Assembly: GCA_945888435.1 (NCBI GenBank)
Contig: CAMCZW010000003.1
Location: 31,983-95,982 of the forward strand
Reading direction: 5' to 3'
Length of the DNA: 64,000 nt
Origin: a bacterium UBP8_UBA817
GTDB taxonomy: Bacteria; Margulisbacteria; Marinamargulisbacteria; SXXA01; SICP01
Of the stretch, positions 1-9,691 are shown piece by piece; position 1 is the stretch's first letter; every line of letters starts with the position of its first letter. The translations under genes and the position numbers were made by a program. Below the pieces are notes generated by a model, which saw nothing but the letters and a program-made list of their open reading frames with translations, made no database searches and was not told where the DNA came from.

Positions 1-1
1 C

Positions 2-3000
2 CCTGATGCCCCTTATTTACTCCGGACTTTCGAATGTCTTTTCAGAGATTTGGATCTTCGTATTACGCGAATGTTCCACCCGATTATGCATTCGGTGTGG
101 GATGCCAACAAAGGGTTGCATGAGCTTAATAAAACAGGCCCTCGTAATGGCTTAATGTCGATTACCTATATTGAATTTGAAGAAGGCGATATCACTGTTG
201 ATTTTGCTGAGCTTAAACTTCAAATTGCCTACCATATGGCCGCTATTCATAAGAGCGTCCATGATAGTGAGCGTATTTTAACGAAACTGGATGAGATTAA
301 AGATCAGATTTCAGCTTGCGATGCCAAGTTGGCCGAGCCTAAATCCGAGTGGATTCAACTACTTGACTGGCTTAAAAGTGATAATTTTTCCTTTTTTGGA
401 TATGTCTCATTTGCGACAGGTTCTTCTGCTAAAAAAGGCGACATTGTTGCGGATTCTAGTCATGGGCTCGGGATTCTCTCTCAGTCATTTACGACTCAAT
501 ACCCTGATATTTTAAAATCGTTAGTAGATCACAACTGGAAAATGAGACTTAACGGATCGGATTATATGTTTGACCGTATTTTGTCGATTAGCCCAATTCA
601 ACGGCTTGTGGAGTTAATGCGCTTAAGTATTAAAGTTCCTAGCACCAAACCTGGCGAGACTATTGAACATATTTTTGTGGGGATTTTAAGACAAAGCTCC
701 CTTCATTCCCGAAATATTGAAACCCCACTTATTCACCTCAAAATGAAAACTATTTTTGAAACTCGTAATATGCTCTCCGGCAGTTATGACTTTAACGAAG
801 TGATTCGCATATTTACATCAATCCCTAAATTTGAGTTATTTAGACGCAGCTCGGATTCGCTCCTGACAATGGTGGATGATTTACTATCGATTGCCAATCC
901 GAATGATGTCTACTGTTTCTCCCAAAAACTAGATAATGAAACATTCTCCTTACTAGTGGCATTACCCCTCAATTTATTTAACCGGGATACAATTAGCCGT
1001 ACAGTGGCCATTGTCTCCTCTCATTTTCCACGCTGTGAAATGGAAGTTATAGAACTGTCATCAGATGAGCATCCTCGTTTGCAATTTTATTTTAGCTCTG
1101 AGACTAGCGAAGATTTAGACCCAGTGGATGCAGGCTCAATTGAAGACTTGGTTCGTGAGGCCATCCAGCCATGGGAGTATCGCTTTAAGGAAGCCGTGCG
1201 CCATCATTACCCACCAGAAGAAGCCCATCTGCTTTGTACGCGATATTTGGCTGGGTTTCCAGATCACTACCGTATTCGCCGTACAGAGGATGAAGCGCTC
1301 ACTGATATTAAATTTTTAGAGGCTTTGACTCCTCAAAATCCAATTGAATTTAGCCTAGTTCCTTTTGAATTTAAAGGCTCACAAATTTCAGGGAAAGCAT
1401 CGCTTTTAACCATCTATCATTTGTCTAAAATTGAATTGATTGATGTGATGCCCATTTTAGACAATTTAGGGTTCCATGTTTATGATGAGCTTACGTCGCA
1501 TATTGGAAGTCCAACAGAGCTTGTTGGGTATATGCACCACTTCCGCTTTGTCGCTCAAGGATCACGGCTCAAAATTGACGAAGCGGTTGTTGGCCCCACG
1601 ATTATTGCATTACTTAAACAAATCTTTTTAAAACGATCGGCCAATGATCGTCTTAATCGGTTGGCCTTATCGGCTAATTTACACTGGCGTGCGATTACGA
1701 TGCTTCAATGTTACCGAAGCCTTTTGTCTCAAATTGCGCCGTTTACCAAGGATCGCATTTCCTCCACATTACTTAATTACCCTCAATGTGCAGCGTTACT
1801 CTTTGAAACTTTCTTTGTGAAGTTTTCAACTGATCCTTCGTACAAAACAACAGAATATCGTCTTCAATATTTACTTCCTGTGATTAAACAGTCCTTTTTG
1901 GATTCTCTTCAAAAAGTAGAAGAAGTGTCTGATGACATTATTTTGAGACGCCTCATGAATTTGATTGAAAGCACGATTAGAACGAATTACTTCTTATCTG
2001 AAACCAATGGACGTACCCGGTTGTCGATTAAAATAGATTCTAGCCAAGTTCAGCAAATGCCCCTTCCTGTTCCTTACCGTGATATTTACATGTACGACGT
2101 CGATGTTGAAGGCTGCCACCTTCGGTTTGGTCCTGCATCTCGTGGCGGACTAAGATGGTCTAACCGTGACGATGATTTTAGAACTGAAGTTTTAGGTCTT
2201 GTTAAAACTCAGCAAACTAAAAACGTGGTTATTGTCCCAGTTGGATCTAAAGGCGGATTTGTGGTTAAAAATCTCCCTAAAGATAAAAACGAAATGTTAC
2301 TCAAGGGTCAAATTCAATACAAAGAATTTATTAGATCATTGCTTGATATTACTGACACCTTGGATCCTCAAGGTAAAATCGTTCATCCTCAGCATGTTGT
2401 TCACTACGATGGTCCAGATCCTTACCTCGTTGTGGCGGCGGATAAAGGGACGGCGTCCTTCTCTGACTTTGCCAACGAAGTCTCGGCTGAATACGGCTTC
2501 TGGTTAGGCGATGCCTTCGCTTCTGGCGGATCAGTTGGCTATAACCATAAAGAAGTTGGAATCACAGCAAGAGGCGGGTGGGAATGCGTTAAACTTCATT
2601 TTAGCGAACGCTTCCAAAAAGATATTCAAACGACACCATTTACGGTAATTGGTGTTGGCGATATGTCAGGTGACGTTTTTGGGAATGGAATGTTGCTCAG
2701 CCCAACCATTTTGCTTCAAGCAGCGTTTAATCACATTCATATTTTTCTTGATCCTGCTCCTGATGCTGCTAAAAGTTTAGTAGAGCGTCAACGTATGTTT
2801 AATCTCCCGTCTTCAACTTGGGAAGATTACAATACAGGTATTATCAGCAAAGGCGGCGGTATTTTTAGCCGTAAAGCCAAAGCGTTAACACTGTCTCCTG
2901 AAGTCTCAAAAATGCTTGGCTTGCCTGAGGGAAGCGCTGTTACTGGTGAAGAGCTTGTGAACGCGGTCATTAAAATGGAGGCTGAACTGTTGTGGTTAGG

Positions 3001-4516
3001 TGGAATTGGGACTTATATTAAAGCTGATTCTGAAACTCATTTATCGGTGGGCGACCCTGCCAATGATTCTGTCCGGATTAACGCTTCCGAATGCCAGGCC
3101 AAAGTGATTGGAGAAGGGGCTAACTTAGGGCTCACTCAAGATGCGCGGATTCAACTGGATATCCAACACCATTACTTAAATGCAGACGCCATTGATAACT
3201 CTGCCGGCGTTAATATGTCCGACTATGAAGTTAATATCAAAATTCTTCTTGATCGATTGCTCAAACAAAGAGTGATTGCCAGTGTCCCTGAACGAAATAC
3301 CCTACTGGCCAAAATGACTGAAGAAGTCGCGGATCTCTGCTTAATTAATAATAGTGCGCAGCATGAGTTAATGAGTATGGACGCCATTCGGTCTCAAAAT
3401 CAGTTTAATCGGTTTTTACGCTTTATCGACCATATGGTGGATATTGGGCTTCTCAATACTAAAGGTGAAGGGATTCCAGATCATGCAGAACTTCGTGATT
3501 TATTTGAAAAAAATCACCGTATCCCCCGCCCAATCCTATCCAAGCTACAGGCCTATTCTAAAATGTGGGTATTTAATGAGCTTGTAAGCTCTGATATTTC
3601 TGCCGATGGATTTTTAGCGCCTTTTTACATGGGCTATTTCACAGAAACGTTACGCAAAAAATATCCTCAGGAATTAATGGTCCACCACCTCAAAAAAGAG
3701 ATTTTATGCACAGTGCTGTGTAATCGCTTGATTAACCAGGCTGGTAGCACTTTCTTTGATTACCTGTACCAGCTTTCAGGCCGGTCGGTTAAGGACATTG
3801 CCCTGGCCTACATTATCCTGGATGAGTCCATTGATGGCGCATCGATTCGGGCTGCGATTCGTAAAGAGTCGGTATCGGTTCAGGATCAATATGAAGCGTT
3901 AATTTCATTTGAGACTATGCTTCTTTCTCTCTGCCGTGACTTGCTTAGCCTTCATCAAGTCGCCTTAGATGGAAAATTGGTTGAGCAACTTAAACCCATT
4001 TTTGCTTCTCTTAAAAAGAATGCTGATCACTCGCATCCATTTTCTCACTCAGTTGAAAAATGGGAGTCCAAAGGGTTTTCTAAGTCTGTGGCTCATACGT
4101 TGTCATCGCTACCAGTCTTGGCGATTGCAGTGGATGTTCATTATCTTCAATTTAATGCATCGATTGCCCCGACACTGTCACTCAAATTAATTCCAGTCCT
4201 CAATCAAGTCCTTGCCTTTGATGAATTGGATCGCAGATTGGATAGTCTTAAAATCGAATCTCACTGGGAAATGTCTCAAAAAGATATCCTTGGTCAGTAC
4301 CTTCGATTCCAACGGACTAATGCAGTTCAAAAATTGGCCTCTCAGTTTGATGAAGCTGCCCTTAAAAAAATGACGCCAGAGTCCGTTGCTGCGGCACTTG
4401 ATGCGAGTTATCACGGTCAATTGACTCAATATTTTGAAACATTTAAACAAGTTCATAAACGTGCAGCTTCTGACTTCACTAGTTTGACGGTTGCGATTAA
4501 TCGACTGAAGTTATAG
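2..4516 (+). CDS. gdhB: NAD-specific glutamate dehydrogenase, large type (5' partial)
   Basis: Large (about 1,600-residue family) NAD-dependent glutamate dehydrogenase that converts glutamate to 2-oxoglutarate and ammonium in the cytoplasm, usually catabolic. The frame is open to the window edge and about 1,504 residues are present, so roughly the first 100 are missing. The first visible residues include a FHPIMHSVWD stretch resembling the N-terminal conserved block of the family. The catalytic core starts near window residue 713 with GGLRWSNRDDDF, then VPVGSKGGF holding the substrate lysine, followed by the Rossmann part (VIGVGDMSGDVFGNGML) and GEGANLG. A TTG at position 50 could be mistaken for a start, but upstream codons continue the family alignment. 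No co-transcribed neighbour is obvious; a repeat element lies between it and miaA. Family assignment is firm. Confidence 0.95.
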   Translation, partial: PDAPYLLRTFECLFRDLDLRITRMFHPIMHSVWDANKGLHELNKTGPRNGLMSITYIEFEEGDITVDFAELKLQIAYHMAAIHKSVHDSERILTKLDEIKDQISACDAKLAEPKSEWIQLLDWLKSDNFSFFGYVSFATGSSAKKGDIVADSSHGLGILSQSFTTQYPDILKSLVDHNWKMRLNGSDYMFDRILSISPIQRLVELMRLSIKVPSTKPGETIEHIFVGILRQSSLHSRNIETPLIHLKMKTIFETRNMLSGSYDFNEVIRIFTSIPKFELFRRSSDSLLTMVDDLLSIANPNDVYCFSQKLDNETFSLLVALPLNLFNRDTISRTVAIVSSHFPRCEMEVIELSSDEHPRLQFYFSSETSEDLDPVDAGSIEDLVREAIQPWEYRFKEAVRHHYPPEEAHLLCTRYLAGFPDHYRIRRTEDEALTDIKFLEALTPQNPIEFSLVPFEFKGSQISGKASLLTIYHLSKIELIDVMPILDNLGFHVYDELTSHIGSPTELVGYMHHFRFVAQGSRLKIDEAVVGPTIIALLKQIFLKRSANDRLNRLALSANLHWRAITMLQCYRSLLSQIAPFTKDRISSTLLNYPQCAALLFETFFVKFSTDPSYKTTEYRLQYLLPVIKQSFLDSLQKVEEVSDDIILRRLMNLIESTIRTNYFLSETNGRTRLSIKIDSSQVQQMPLPVPYRDIYMYDVDVEGCHLRFGPASRGGLRWSNRDDDFRTEVLGLVKTQQTKNVVIVPVGSKGGFVVKNLPKDKNEMLLKGQIQYKEFIRSLLDITDTLDPQGKIVHPQHVVHYDGPDPYLVVAADKGTASFSDFANEVSAEYGFWLGDAFASGGSVGYNHKEVGITARGGWECVKLHFSERFQKDIQTTPFTVIGVGDMSGDVFGNGMLLSPTILLQAAFNHIHIFLDPAPDAAKSLVERQRMFNLPSSTWEDYNTGIISKGGGIFSRKAKALTLSPEVSKMLGLPEGSAVTGEELVNAVIKMEAELLWLGGIGTYIKADSETHLSVGDPANDSVRINASECQAKVIGEGANLGLTQDARIQLDIQHHYLNADAIDNSAGVNMSDYEVNIKILLDRLLKQRVIASVPERNTLLAKMTEEVADLCLINNSAQHELMSMDAIRSQNQFNRFLRFIDHMVDIGLLNTKGEGIPDHAELRDLFEKNHRIPRPILSKLQAYSKMWVFNELVSSDISADGFLAPFYMGYFTETLRKKYPQELMVHHLKKEILCTVLCNRLINQAGSTFFDYLYQLSGRSVKDIALAYIILDESIDGASIRAAIRKESVSVQDQYEALISFETMLLSLCRDLLSLHQVALDGKLVEQLKPIFASLKKNADHSHPFSHSVEKWESKGFSKSVAHTLSSLPVLAIAVDVHYLQFNASIAPTLSLKLIPVLNQVLAFDELDRRLDSLKIESHWEMSQKDILGQYLRFQRTNAVQKLASQFDEAALKKMTPESVAAALDASYHGQLTQYFETFKQVHKRAASDFTSLTVAINRLKL

Positions 4517-4551
4517 AGATTGGATTAGTACCCATTCCCTATGACTCCAGA

Positions 4552-4643
4552 TAACACTCACCCCAACCCCTCTCTGTTCCAAAGAGGGGCTCTTATCTCC
4601 CCTTCTTTGGAACAGAGAAGGGGTAAGGGGGATGAGTGTTAAC
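4552..4643. repeat. MITE-like element, copy 1 (terminal inverted repeats)
   Basis: A short non-coding palindromic element. Its left end TAACACTCACCCC matches, as reverse complement, the right end GGGGGATGAGTGTTA, and the arms continue inward (CTCTGTTCCAAAGA against TCTTTGGAACAGAG) for about 40 bases each. Copies 2 (14832) and 3 (51492) share the same ends and part of the arms. The element lies directly between the NAD-GDH stop and miaA, and the predicted GTG start of miaA is inside its right terminal repeat. The arms could form a strong hairpin that terminates or processes transcripts. No transposase is encoded, so it would be mobilised in trans, if at all. Confidence 0.85.
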
Positions 4644-5490
4644 TATTATTCTCGGCCCCACCGCGGTCGGCAAAACTCAACTTTCCCTTGAGATGGCTAA
4701 GTCTCAAGGAGCGCATATTGTGTCTGCAGATGCCTTTCAGGTGTATCAAGGGATGGATATTGGTACCGCAAAACCATCCCTTCAGGATCGTGAGGATGTT
4801 CCCCATTATTTAATTGATATTTTGCCGCCCAGCCACCAGTATTCAGTCTCGGATTTTATCCATCATGTCTCGGGGATTGTGACTGAGTCTTCTCAAAAAG
4901 AAATTCCTCTCATTATCTGTGGTGGAACGGCCTTTTATTTAAATGCATTTTTATATGGATTTGAATTTGAGCCGGATTCTTCATCACCCGATATTGCGAA
5001 TGCACTTTATCAGGATCTTGAGAGTCAGGGATTATCTGTTTTGGTAGAGCGGCTGATGGTTCTGGATCCGGAGTGTGCGGATTATATGGATATCCAAAAT
5101 CCCCGCCGTGTGGTTCGGGCCCTGACCATTTTTGAGACCACAGGGCAAAAGCCTAGTCAGGTTCGGATTCGTCACCCCAGAACGGATGTTCAACTCATTG
5201 GTCTTGAAATGGATCGGGCCCAGCTGATTAATCGAATTCATCACCGTGTGGATATAATGCTTGCCTCCGGATGGATTGAGGAAGTTCATCAGTTACTTGC
5301 AGCGGGATACTCTCAAATATCCCCTGGTTTTCAGGCAATCGGATATCGCGAAATCACTTCCTATTTACAAGGGCACCTCGATTATGGTGCAATGGTGGAG
5401 TTGATTAAAACTAAAACTCGACAGTTTTCAAAACGTCAGATGACTTGGTACCGAAAATTTTTAAATGTGGAGTGGCGCCGTGTCTCTTAA
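4636..5490 (+). CDS. miaA: tRNA dimethylallyltransferase MiaA
   Basis: Transfers a dimethylallyl group to N6 of adenosine 37 in tRNAs that read codons starting with U; cytoplasmic. The 284-residue protein begins almost at once with the P-loop GPTAVGKT (residues about 7-14), followed by the family blocks SADAFQVYQGMDIGTAKP and CGGTAFYLNAF, the R-R-V-V-R-A-L block near 160-165 and a C-terminal QFSKRQMTWYRK. Length is at the short end for the family. The start is a GTG at 4636, located inside the right terminal repeat of the adjacent MITE-like element, and no good Shine-Dalgarno is visible, so the present start may have been created or altered by the insertion. The next gene overlaps its 3' end by up to 26 bases. 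Confidence 0.93.
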   Translation: MLTIILGPTAVGKTQLSLEMAKSQGAHIVSADAFQVYQGMDIGTAKPSLQDREDVPHYLIDILPPSHQYSVSDFIHHVSGIVTESSQKEIPLIICGGTAFYLNAFLYGFEFEPDSSSPDIANALYQDLESQGLSVLVERLMVLDPECADYMDIQNPRRVVRALTIFETTGQKPSQVRIRHPRTDVQLIGLEMDRAQLINRIHHRVDIMLASGWIEEVHQLLAAGYSQISPGFQAIGYREITSYLQGHLDYGAMVELIKTKTRQFSKRQMTWYRKFLNVEWRRVS

Positions 5491-7600
5491 GGCTTGGCTG
5501 ACTGGACCCGCTATGAATTGGACTTTTGCCTGCTTGGGGTTATTACTCACCTCATTTTTGGTATTTAGCCCTTTCACCCCTCATCCAATTTCACTTAAAT
5601 TGGGAGATCTTTCTCCGCATACGGTTTTGGCACCCCACTCGATTACGATTGAAACCAGCTCCGACCAACTTCGCACATCGATGTTGATTGAAAAAGTTCT
5701 CTTTCAAACACCTCCCGTCTACCGGCAGGATCCAACCGTTAATCAAACGGTGATGAATTCCATAGATACGTTTTTTTCAGACTACCGCCACTATCGGATT
5801 AAGACTCAGGATAAGCCATTTCAAATCTCCGAAATTCCCCCTTCGCTTCATTTTTTAGATCCGGATCTTCTTCAATCTGCCCGACTATTTTCTAACGATA
5901 CGATTCGACTCATTGACTATTCGGCCAGGCAATCGACACAGTGGTTTTTATCGAATGGAATTTTGGAAATTACCCCTGAAAAGATTTCGACTCAGCTAGA
6001 CTCGATGGTCTCCCATCTTCATTTATCCGACCCTGAGCGATCCTTTATTTCTGCACTGATTTTACATGTGATAACGCCTAATTTAGTCGTAGATGCAGAG
6101 AAAAGCGATTTGGCTAAAGCCAAAGCAATTGCACAGCTACCTCGATTTAAAACCACACTTTTAAAAGATCGGCCTGTTATTTTTGAAGGTGAAGTGGTTA
6201 CACCTGATCATTTGGACATCCTTAATCTGCTCCGGTTCGCCAGTCATAAATCTGAACTTAAACGATTTGGCGGATTTTTATTAATTATTGCGTTTCTGTT
6301 TACGTTTTTTGAGCGTTTTTTATATTACTTTAGTTCAAAAATTCATTCTTCTCACAAATATTATTGGTTAGTTTTTTTAATTATGTTTTTGGTCTTAAGT
6401 ATTGCCCGTGCGCTGATGTTTTTAAAGGGATTACCATTTGGCGTATCTCCTGCGTTTTTAATTCCGATTCCGATATCGTCCGTCCTATTGTCCTTACTCG
6501 TCACTCCTAATATCGCCTTATTGGTTGGAACGGTGTTGGCTCTATTGATTGCCTTGATGTATGACGGCGGATTATCGTTATTCTTTTTCTTATTTATGAC
6601 AGCGGCAGTGACAACATTCTCGATATTTAAACGTTATAAACGTCGAGATATCGTTGCGTCTGGGTATATTGTCGGGTTTTTCTCCATTTTTTCAGTGTCC
6701 ATTATTGGGCTTTTGGATGCGCAGTCTAGCCTTGCCTGGTATGTCCCAAATGGTGTGGCCGTCTTTTTAACAGGGGTTCTTTCTTCCATGATTGTTCTTG
6801 CGGTTATTCCCTATTTTGAATCTGGATTTCAAATTACGACCTCTCAATCATTGCTGGAGTTAAGTAATTTGGATCATCCTCTGTTAAAACGGTTGATGTT
6901 GCGTGCGCCAGGGACTTATCAACATAGTTTGATGGTCGGTAATTTGGCTGAAGCTGCCGCAGAAGCCATTCATGCTAATCCGCTTTTAGCGCGTGTTGGT
7001 GGCTATTACCATGATATCGGTAAAATTAAACGGCCTCAGTTTTTTATTGAAAATCAGCATTCTGGGGATAATCCTCATAATGCCCTCGCCCCTCGCATGA
7101 GCAAAATCCTGATTGCATCTCATACCCAAGAAGGGGCTGAATTGGCTGATAAATTTGCATTACCAGCTGTCATTAAGCGATTTATTATGACGCATCATGG
7201 CACATCCCTGGTATCGTTTTTCTATCAGCAAGCGGTTCTGTCAGAAGGGCTGGAAGACTCCGAAGAATCCAAAGAAGAGTTTCGCTATTCTGGCCCTAAA
7301 CCATCCAGTAAAGAAGAAGGCATAGTCATGTTGGCCGATACGATTGAAGCCTCCCTAAGATCCATGGGGAAACTTACTTCGGATCAGATTGAGTCGGTGA
7401 TTGAGTCCCTCTTCAAAGATAAGGTCAATGATGGACAACTCTCCGAATGTGCCCTTACATTTAAGGAATTAGATGATATTCGGCAGACATTTTTACGGAT
7501 TTCTCAAAGTATTTACCATAGTCGCATGGATTATCAGTCTGAGGTATCACTGTTAAATGATACTCATAATGCAGAAGTTAAAGGACAGTTCAATGTCTAA
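5465..7600 (+). CDS. pgpH: 7TM-HD family membrane phosphohydrolase (PgpH-like)
   Basis: Membrane protein of the 7TMR-HD family; characterised members (PgpH) hydrolyse the second messenger c-di-AMP. Order seen: one N-terminal membrane helix (about residues 17-36), an extracytoplasmic domain to about residue 260, a block of about seven hydrophobic segments (about 265-455), then a cytoplasmic HD domain with TYQHSLMVGNLAEA and GGYYHDIGKIKRP holding the HD pair, later MTHHGT and LADTIEAS. At 711 residues it is of normal family length. ATG 5465 is listed, but GTG 5480 has a better-placed GGAG and may be the true start. It overlaps miaA and ybeY. The pgpH-ybeY-dgkA-CNNM/CorC order recurs in many bacteria. 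Confidence 0.9.
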   Translation: MWSGAVSLKAWLTGPAMNWTFACLGLLLTSFLVFSPFTPHPISLKLGDLSPHTVLAPHSITIETSSDQLRTSMLIEKVLFQTPPVYRQDPTVNQTVMNSIDTFFSDYRHYRIKTQDKPFQISEIPPSLHFLDPDLLQSARLFSNDTIRLIDYSARQSTQWFLSNGILEITPEKISTQLDSMVSHLHLSDPERSFISALILHVITPNLVVDAEKSDLAKAKAIAQLPRFKTTLLKDRPVIFEGEVVTPDHLDILNLLRFASHKSELKRFGGFLLIIAFLFTFFERFLYYFSSKIHSSHKYYWLVFLIMFLVLSIARALMFLKGLPFGVSPAFLIPIPISSVLLSLLVTPNIALLVGTVLALLIALMYDGGLSLFFFLFMTAAVTTFSIFKRYKRRDIVASGYIVGFFSIFSVSIIGLLDAQSSLAWYVPNGVAVFLTGVLSSMIVLAVIPYFESGFQITTSQSLLELSNLDHPLLKRLMLRAPGTYQHSLMVGNLAEAAAEAIHANPLLARVGGYYHDIGKIKRPQFFIENQHSGDNPHNALAPRMSKILIASHTQEGAELADKFALPAVIKRFIMTHHGTSLVSFFYQQAVLSEGLEDSEESKEEFRYSGPKPSSKEEGIVMLADTIEASLRSMGKLTSDQIESVIESLFKDKVNDGQLSECALTFKELDDIRQTFLRISQSIYHSRMDYQSEVSLLNDTHNAEVKGQFNV

Positions 7601-8012
7601 ACCGGTCCTATCGATTGTCATTAATCAGTGCACGACTTACCTCTTTGGATTTGATCCTGAAGAGTTTGTGGGAAAGGTGCTGCGTCTACTTCTTATTTCT
7701 CATGGTAGTTTTGAATTTAGTTTTGTGACAAATGAGACGATTTTGGAGATTAATCGGACTTATCTTCAGCATGATTATGAAACCGATATCATTACCTTTA
7801 ACCTAGGATCTGAGACCGATATTATTGGGGATGCGTATATTTCAGTGGATCACGCCTCCGAAAATGCGGCTTCCTTTGGTAATTCTTTAGATGATGAACT
7901 TAAATTACTGATTGTTCATGGTATTTTGCATTTATTAGGGTATAACGATGAGCTTGATGAAGACCGCCTAGAGATGGAGGCCGAACAAAATCGGATTTTG
8001 AGTGAACTATAA
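7593..8012 (+). CDS. ybeY: Endoribonuclease YbeY
   Basis: Single-strand-specific metalloribonuclease involved in 16S rRNA 3' maturation and ribosome quality control. The start at ATG 7593 (MSKPVLS...) overlaps the pgpH stop by 8 bases and has AAGGA upstream, giving 139 residues, normal for the family. The conserved DYETDIITFN block and the zinc helix HGILHLLGYND are present. The canonical metal motif is H-x3-H-x5-H; here the first two histidines are present but the third ligand position is Asp (GYND instead of GYDH). Aspartate can bind zinc, so activity is not excluded. Neighbours (pgpH, dgkA, CorC-like) fit the usual ybeY locus. Confidence 0.9.
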   Translation: MSKPVLSIVINQCTTYLFGFDPEEFVGKVLRLLLISHGSFEFSFVTNETILEINRTYLQHDYETDIITFNLGSETDIIGDAYISVDHASENAASFGNSLDDELKLLIVHGILHLLGYNDELDEDRLEMEAEQNRILSEL

Positions 8013-8382
8013 AAATAAATCTATTTTTCAGTCCTTTCAGGTCGCCGCGAATGGTGTTTCCGAAGCATTTCGTGGCCAAAAAAATCTACGTGTCCATCTC
8101 TTACTCTCGGTGATTGCCGCGGGTCTTGGGATTTATTTTAATCTTGATTCTGTAGAGTGGGGATTACTTTGGACTGCTGTTTTTGCAGTTGTGATTTGCG
8201 AGTTACTTAATACGGCCATTGAGGCGGTTGTAGATATGGTAACCGCGGAATTTCATCCTTTGGCTAAAATTGCTAAAGATGTTGCGGCCGGAGCTGTGCT
8301 ATTATCAGCTTTTTTTTCTCTTATTATTGCCTATTTGCTTTTTTTGCATAGATTCGTTACCCTATTTTGTGGAGGCTTTTAG
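8002..8382 (+). CDS. dgkA: Diacylglycerol/undecaprenol kinase DgkA
   Basis: Small integral membrane lipid kinase. The 126-residue protein has three hydrophobic segments (about residues 35-50, 55-72 and 95-115) and the family signature ELLNTAIEAVVDMV followed by FHPLAKIAKDVAAGAV, with the catalytic Glu and metal-binding Glu/Asn positions intact. HPLAKIAKDVAAGAV matches the Gram-positive branch, whose characterised members phosphorylate undecaprenol, better than the Escherichia coli branch (SGRAKDMGSAAV); substrate here is therefore more likely undecaprenol, which is inference. The start is GTG 8002, overlapping the ybeY stop by 11 bases, which implies translational coupling. Confidence 0.92.
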   Translation: MNYKNKSIFQSFQVAANGVSEAFRGQKNLRVHLLLSVIAAGLGIYFNLDSVEWGLLWTAVFAVVICELLNTAIEAVVDMVTAEFHPLAKIAKDVAAGAVLLSAFFSLIIAYLLFLHRFVTLFCGGF

Positions 8383-8386
8383 TACA

Positions 8387-9691
8387 TTGGACATTAATAT
8401 TTACGTTTCTATTTTTGCTCTCGTTTTATTTTTACTTTTGTCATTCTTATTTTCCAGTGCCGAAGCAGCTATTATTGCCGTTGGCAAAGTCAAGGTACGA
8501 AGTCTTGTTGAAAGCCGTGTCCAAGGCGCAGGTACACTTTCACGTCTCCTAGAAAATCCTCGGCGAGTTTTAACCGCTGTTTTAATTGGTAACACTGCTG
8601 CCAATACCGCTGCATCGGCCTTAGCCACCACCGTTTCCCTTTCTGTTTTAAATCATTTAGGAGTGACTAATCTTGGGTTTTCCTTAGCTGTCATTACGAC
8701 GGTCATGGCAATTCTGGTGCTTATCTTTGGTGAAATCACGCCTAAATCATTGGTCCTTAGGGCCCCTGAAAAGTGGGCATTATTTTACGCGGCACCTCTC
8801 ACTTTTCTTTTGGTTCTATTAGCGCCGCTTATTTCATTGGTTCAGTTTTTCACTGTGGCTGTTTCTCGATTGTTTGGGGTGTCCTCATCATCGACCACCG
8901 ACTTGGTATTAACGACGGGCGAACTTAAAGCCATGGTTCGTATTGGCCAAGAAGAAGGTCTTTTAGAAAAAGAAGAACAGGATATGATTCATAGTATTAT
9001 TGAATTTTCGGATACCGTCGTCCGAGAAATCATCACCCCACGCACAGACTCGGTATGTATTGATACCAATTCTTCAATCTCAGATGCTATTTCACTGATT
9101 CGTCAAAAAGGCCACTCCAGAATCCCAGTCTATGAAGAAAAAATTGATAATATTGTTGGTATTTTATATGCCAAAGATCTATTACATGTCCCTCCAGAAT
9201 CCTTAAATGAATCTCTTCATGGCTATTATCGTAAGGCCAATTTTATTCCAGAATCTAGAAGTATTGAGTCCGTATTTCGGCAAATGAAACGTCACCAGTT
9301 CCACATGGCGATTGTGGTGGATGAGCATGGTGGATTTGCAGGACTTGTCACACTTGAAGATATTATTGAAGAAGTCATGGGCGAAATTCAGGATGAGTAT
9401 GATTCTCAAGAAAACCCTGAAATCACCCCTCTAGGTGATCACAGGTATTTGGTTGATGCCAAGATGAGTATTTATGATTTTAGCGAAGAACTCGGGATTA
9501 ACATGACTGAAACTGATGATTACGATACGGTTGGTGGATTTGTGCTTGATCTTTTTGATCATATGCCAGACTCTGGAGAAGTTGCCCATTATGGCAAACT
9601 TGAAATTATTGTTCGCCAGGTCAAAAAGCACCGTATTTTACGTATTGAAGTTATTAAGCGCGAAGACAATTATGAGGGTTTTGATGATTAA
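8387..9691 (+). CDS. CNNM/CorC (HlyC) family membrane protein with CBS pair
   Basis: Predicted membrane protein of the DUF21-CBS-CorC_HlyC family, linked in characterised members to magnesium or cobalt homeostasis. An N-terminal DUF21 domain with about four hydrophobic segments holds FSSAEAAIIAV and LIFGEITPKSLVLRAP; a tandem CBS region follows (TPRTDSV, GHSRIPVYEE, VVDEHGGFAGLVTLEDIIEE), then a C-terminal CorC/HlyC domain with DYDTVGGFVLDLF. Start chosen as TTG 8387, just past the dgkA stop, with GGAGG at 8371-8375; GTG 8369 is an alternative. Its TAA overlaps the ATG of the next gene. Exact substrate unknown. Confidence 0.9.
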   Translation: MDINIYVSIFALVLFLLLSFLFSSAEAAIIAVGKVKVRSLVESRVQGAGTLSRLLENPRRVLTAVLIGNTAANTAASALATTVSLSVLNHLGVTNLGFSLAVITTVMAILVLIFGEITPKSLVLRAPEKWALFYAAPLTFLLVLLAPLISLVQFFTVAVSRLFGVSSSSTTDLVLTTGELKAMVRIGQEEGLLEKEEQDMIHSIIEFSDTVVREIITPRTDSVCIDTNSSISDAISLIRQKGHSRIPVYEEKIDNIVGILYAKDLLHVPPESLNESLHGYYRKANFIPESRSIESVFRQMKRHQFHMAIVVDEHGGFAGLVTLEDIIEEVMGEIQDEYDSQENPEITPLGDHRYLVDAKMSIYDFSEELGINMTETDDYDTVGGFVLDLFDHMPDSGEVAHYGKLEIIVRQVKKHRILRIEVIKREDNYEGFDD

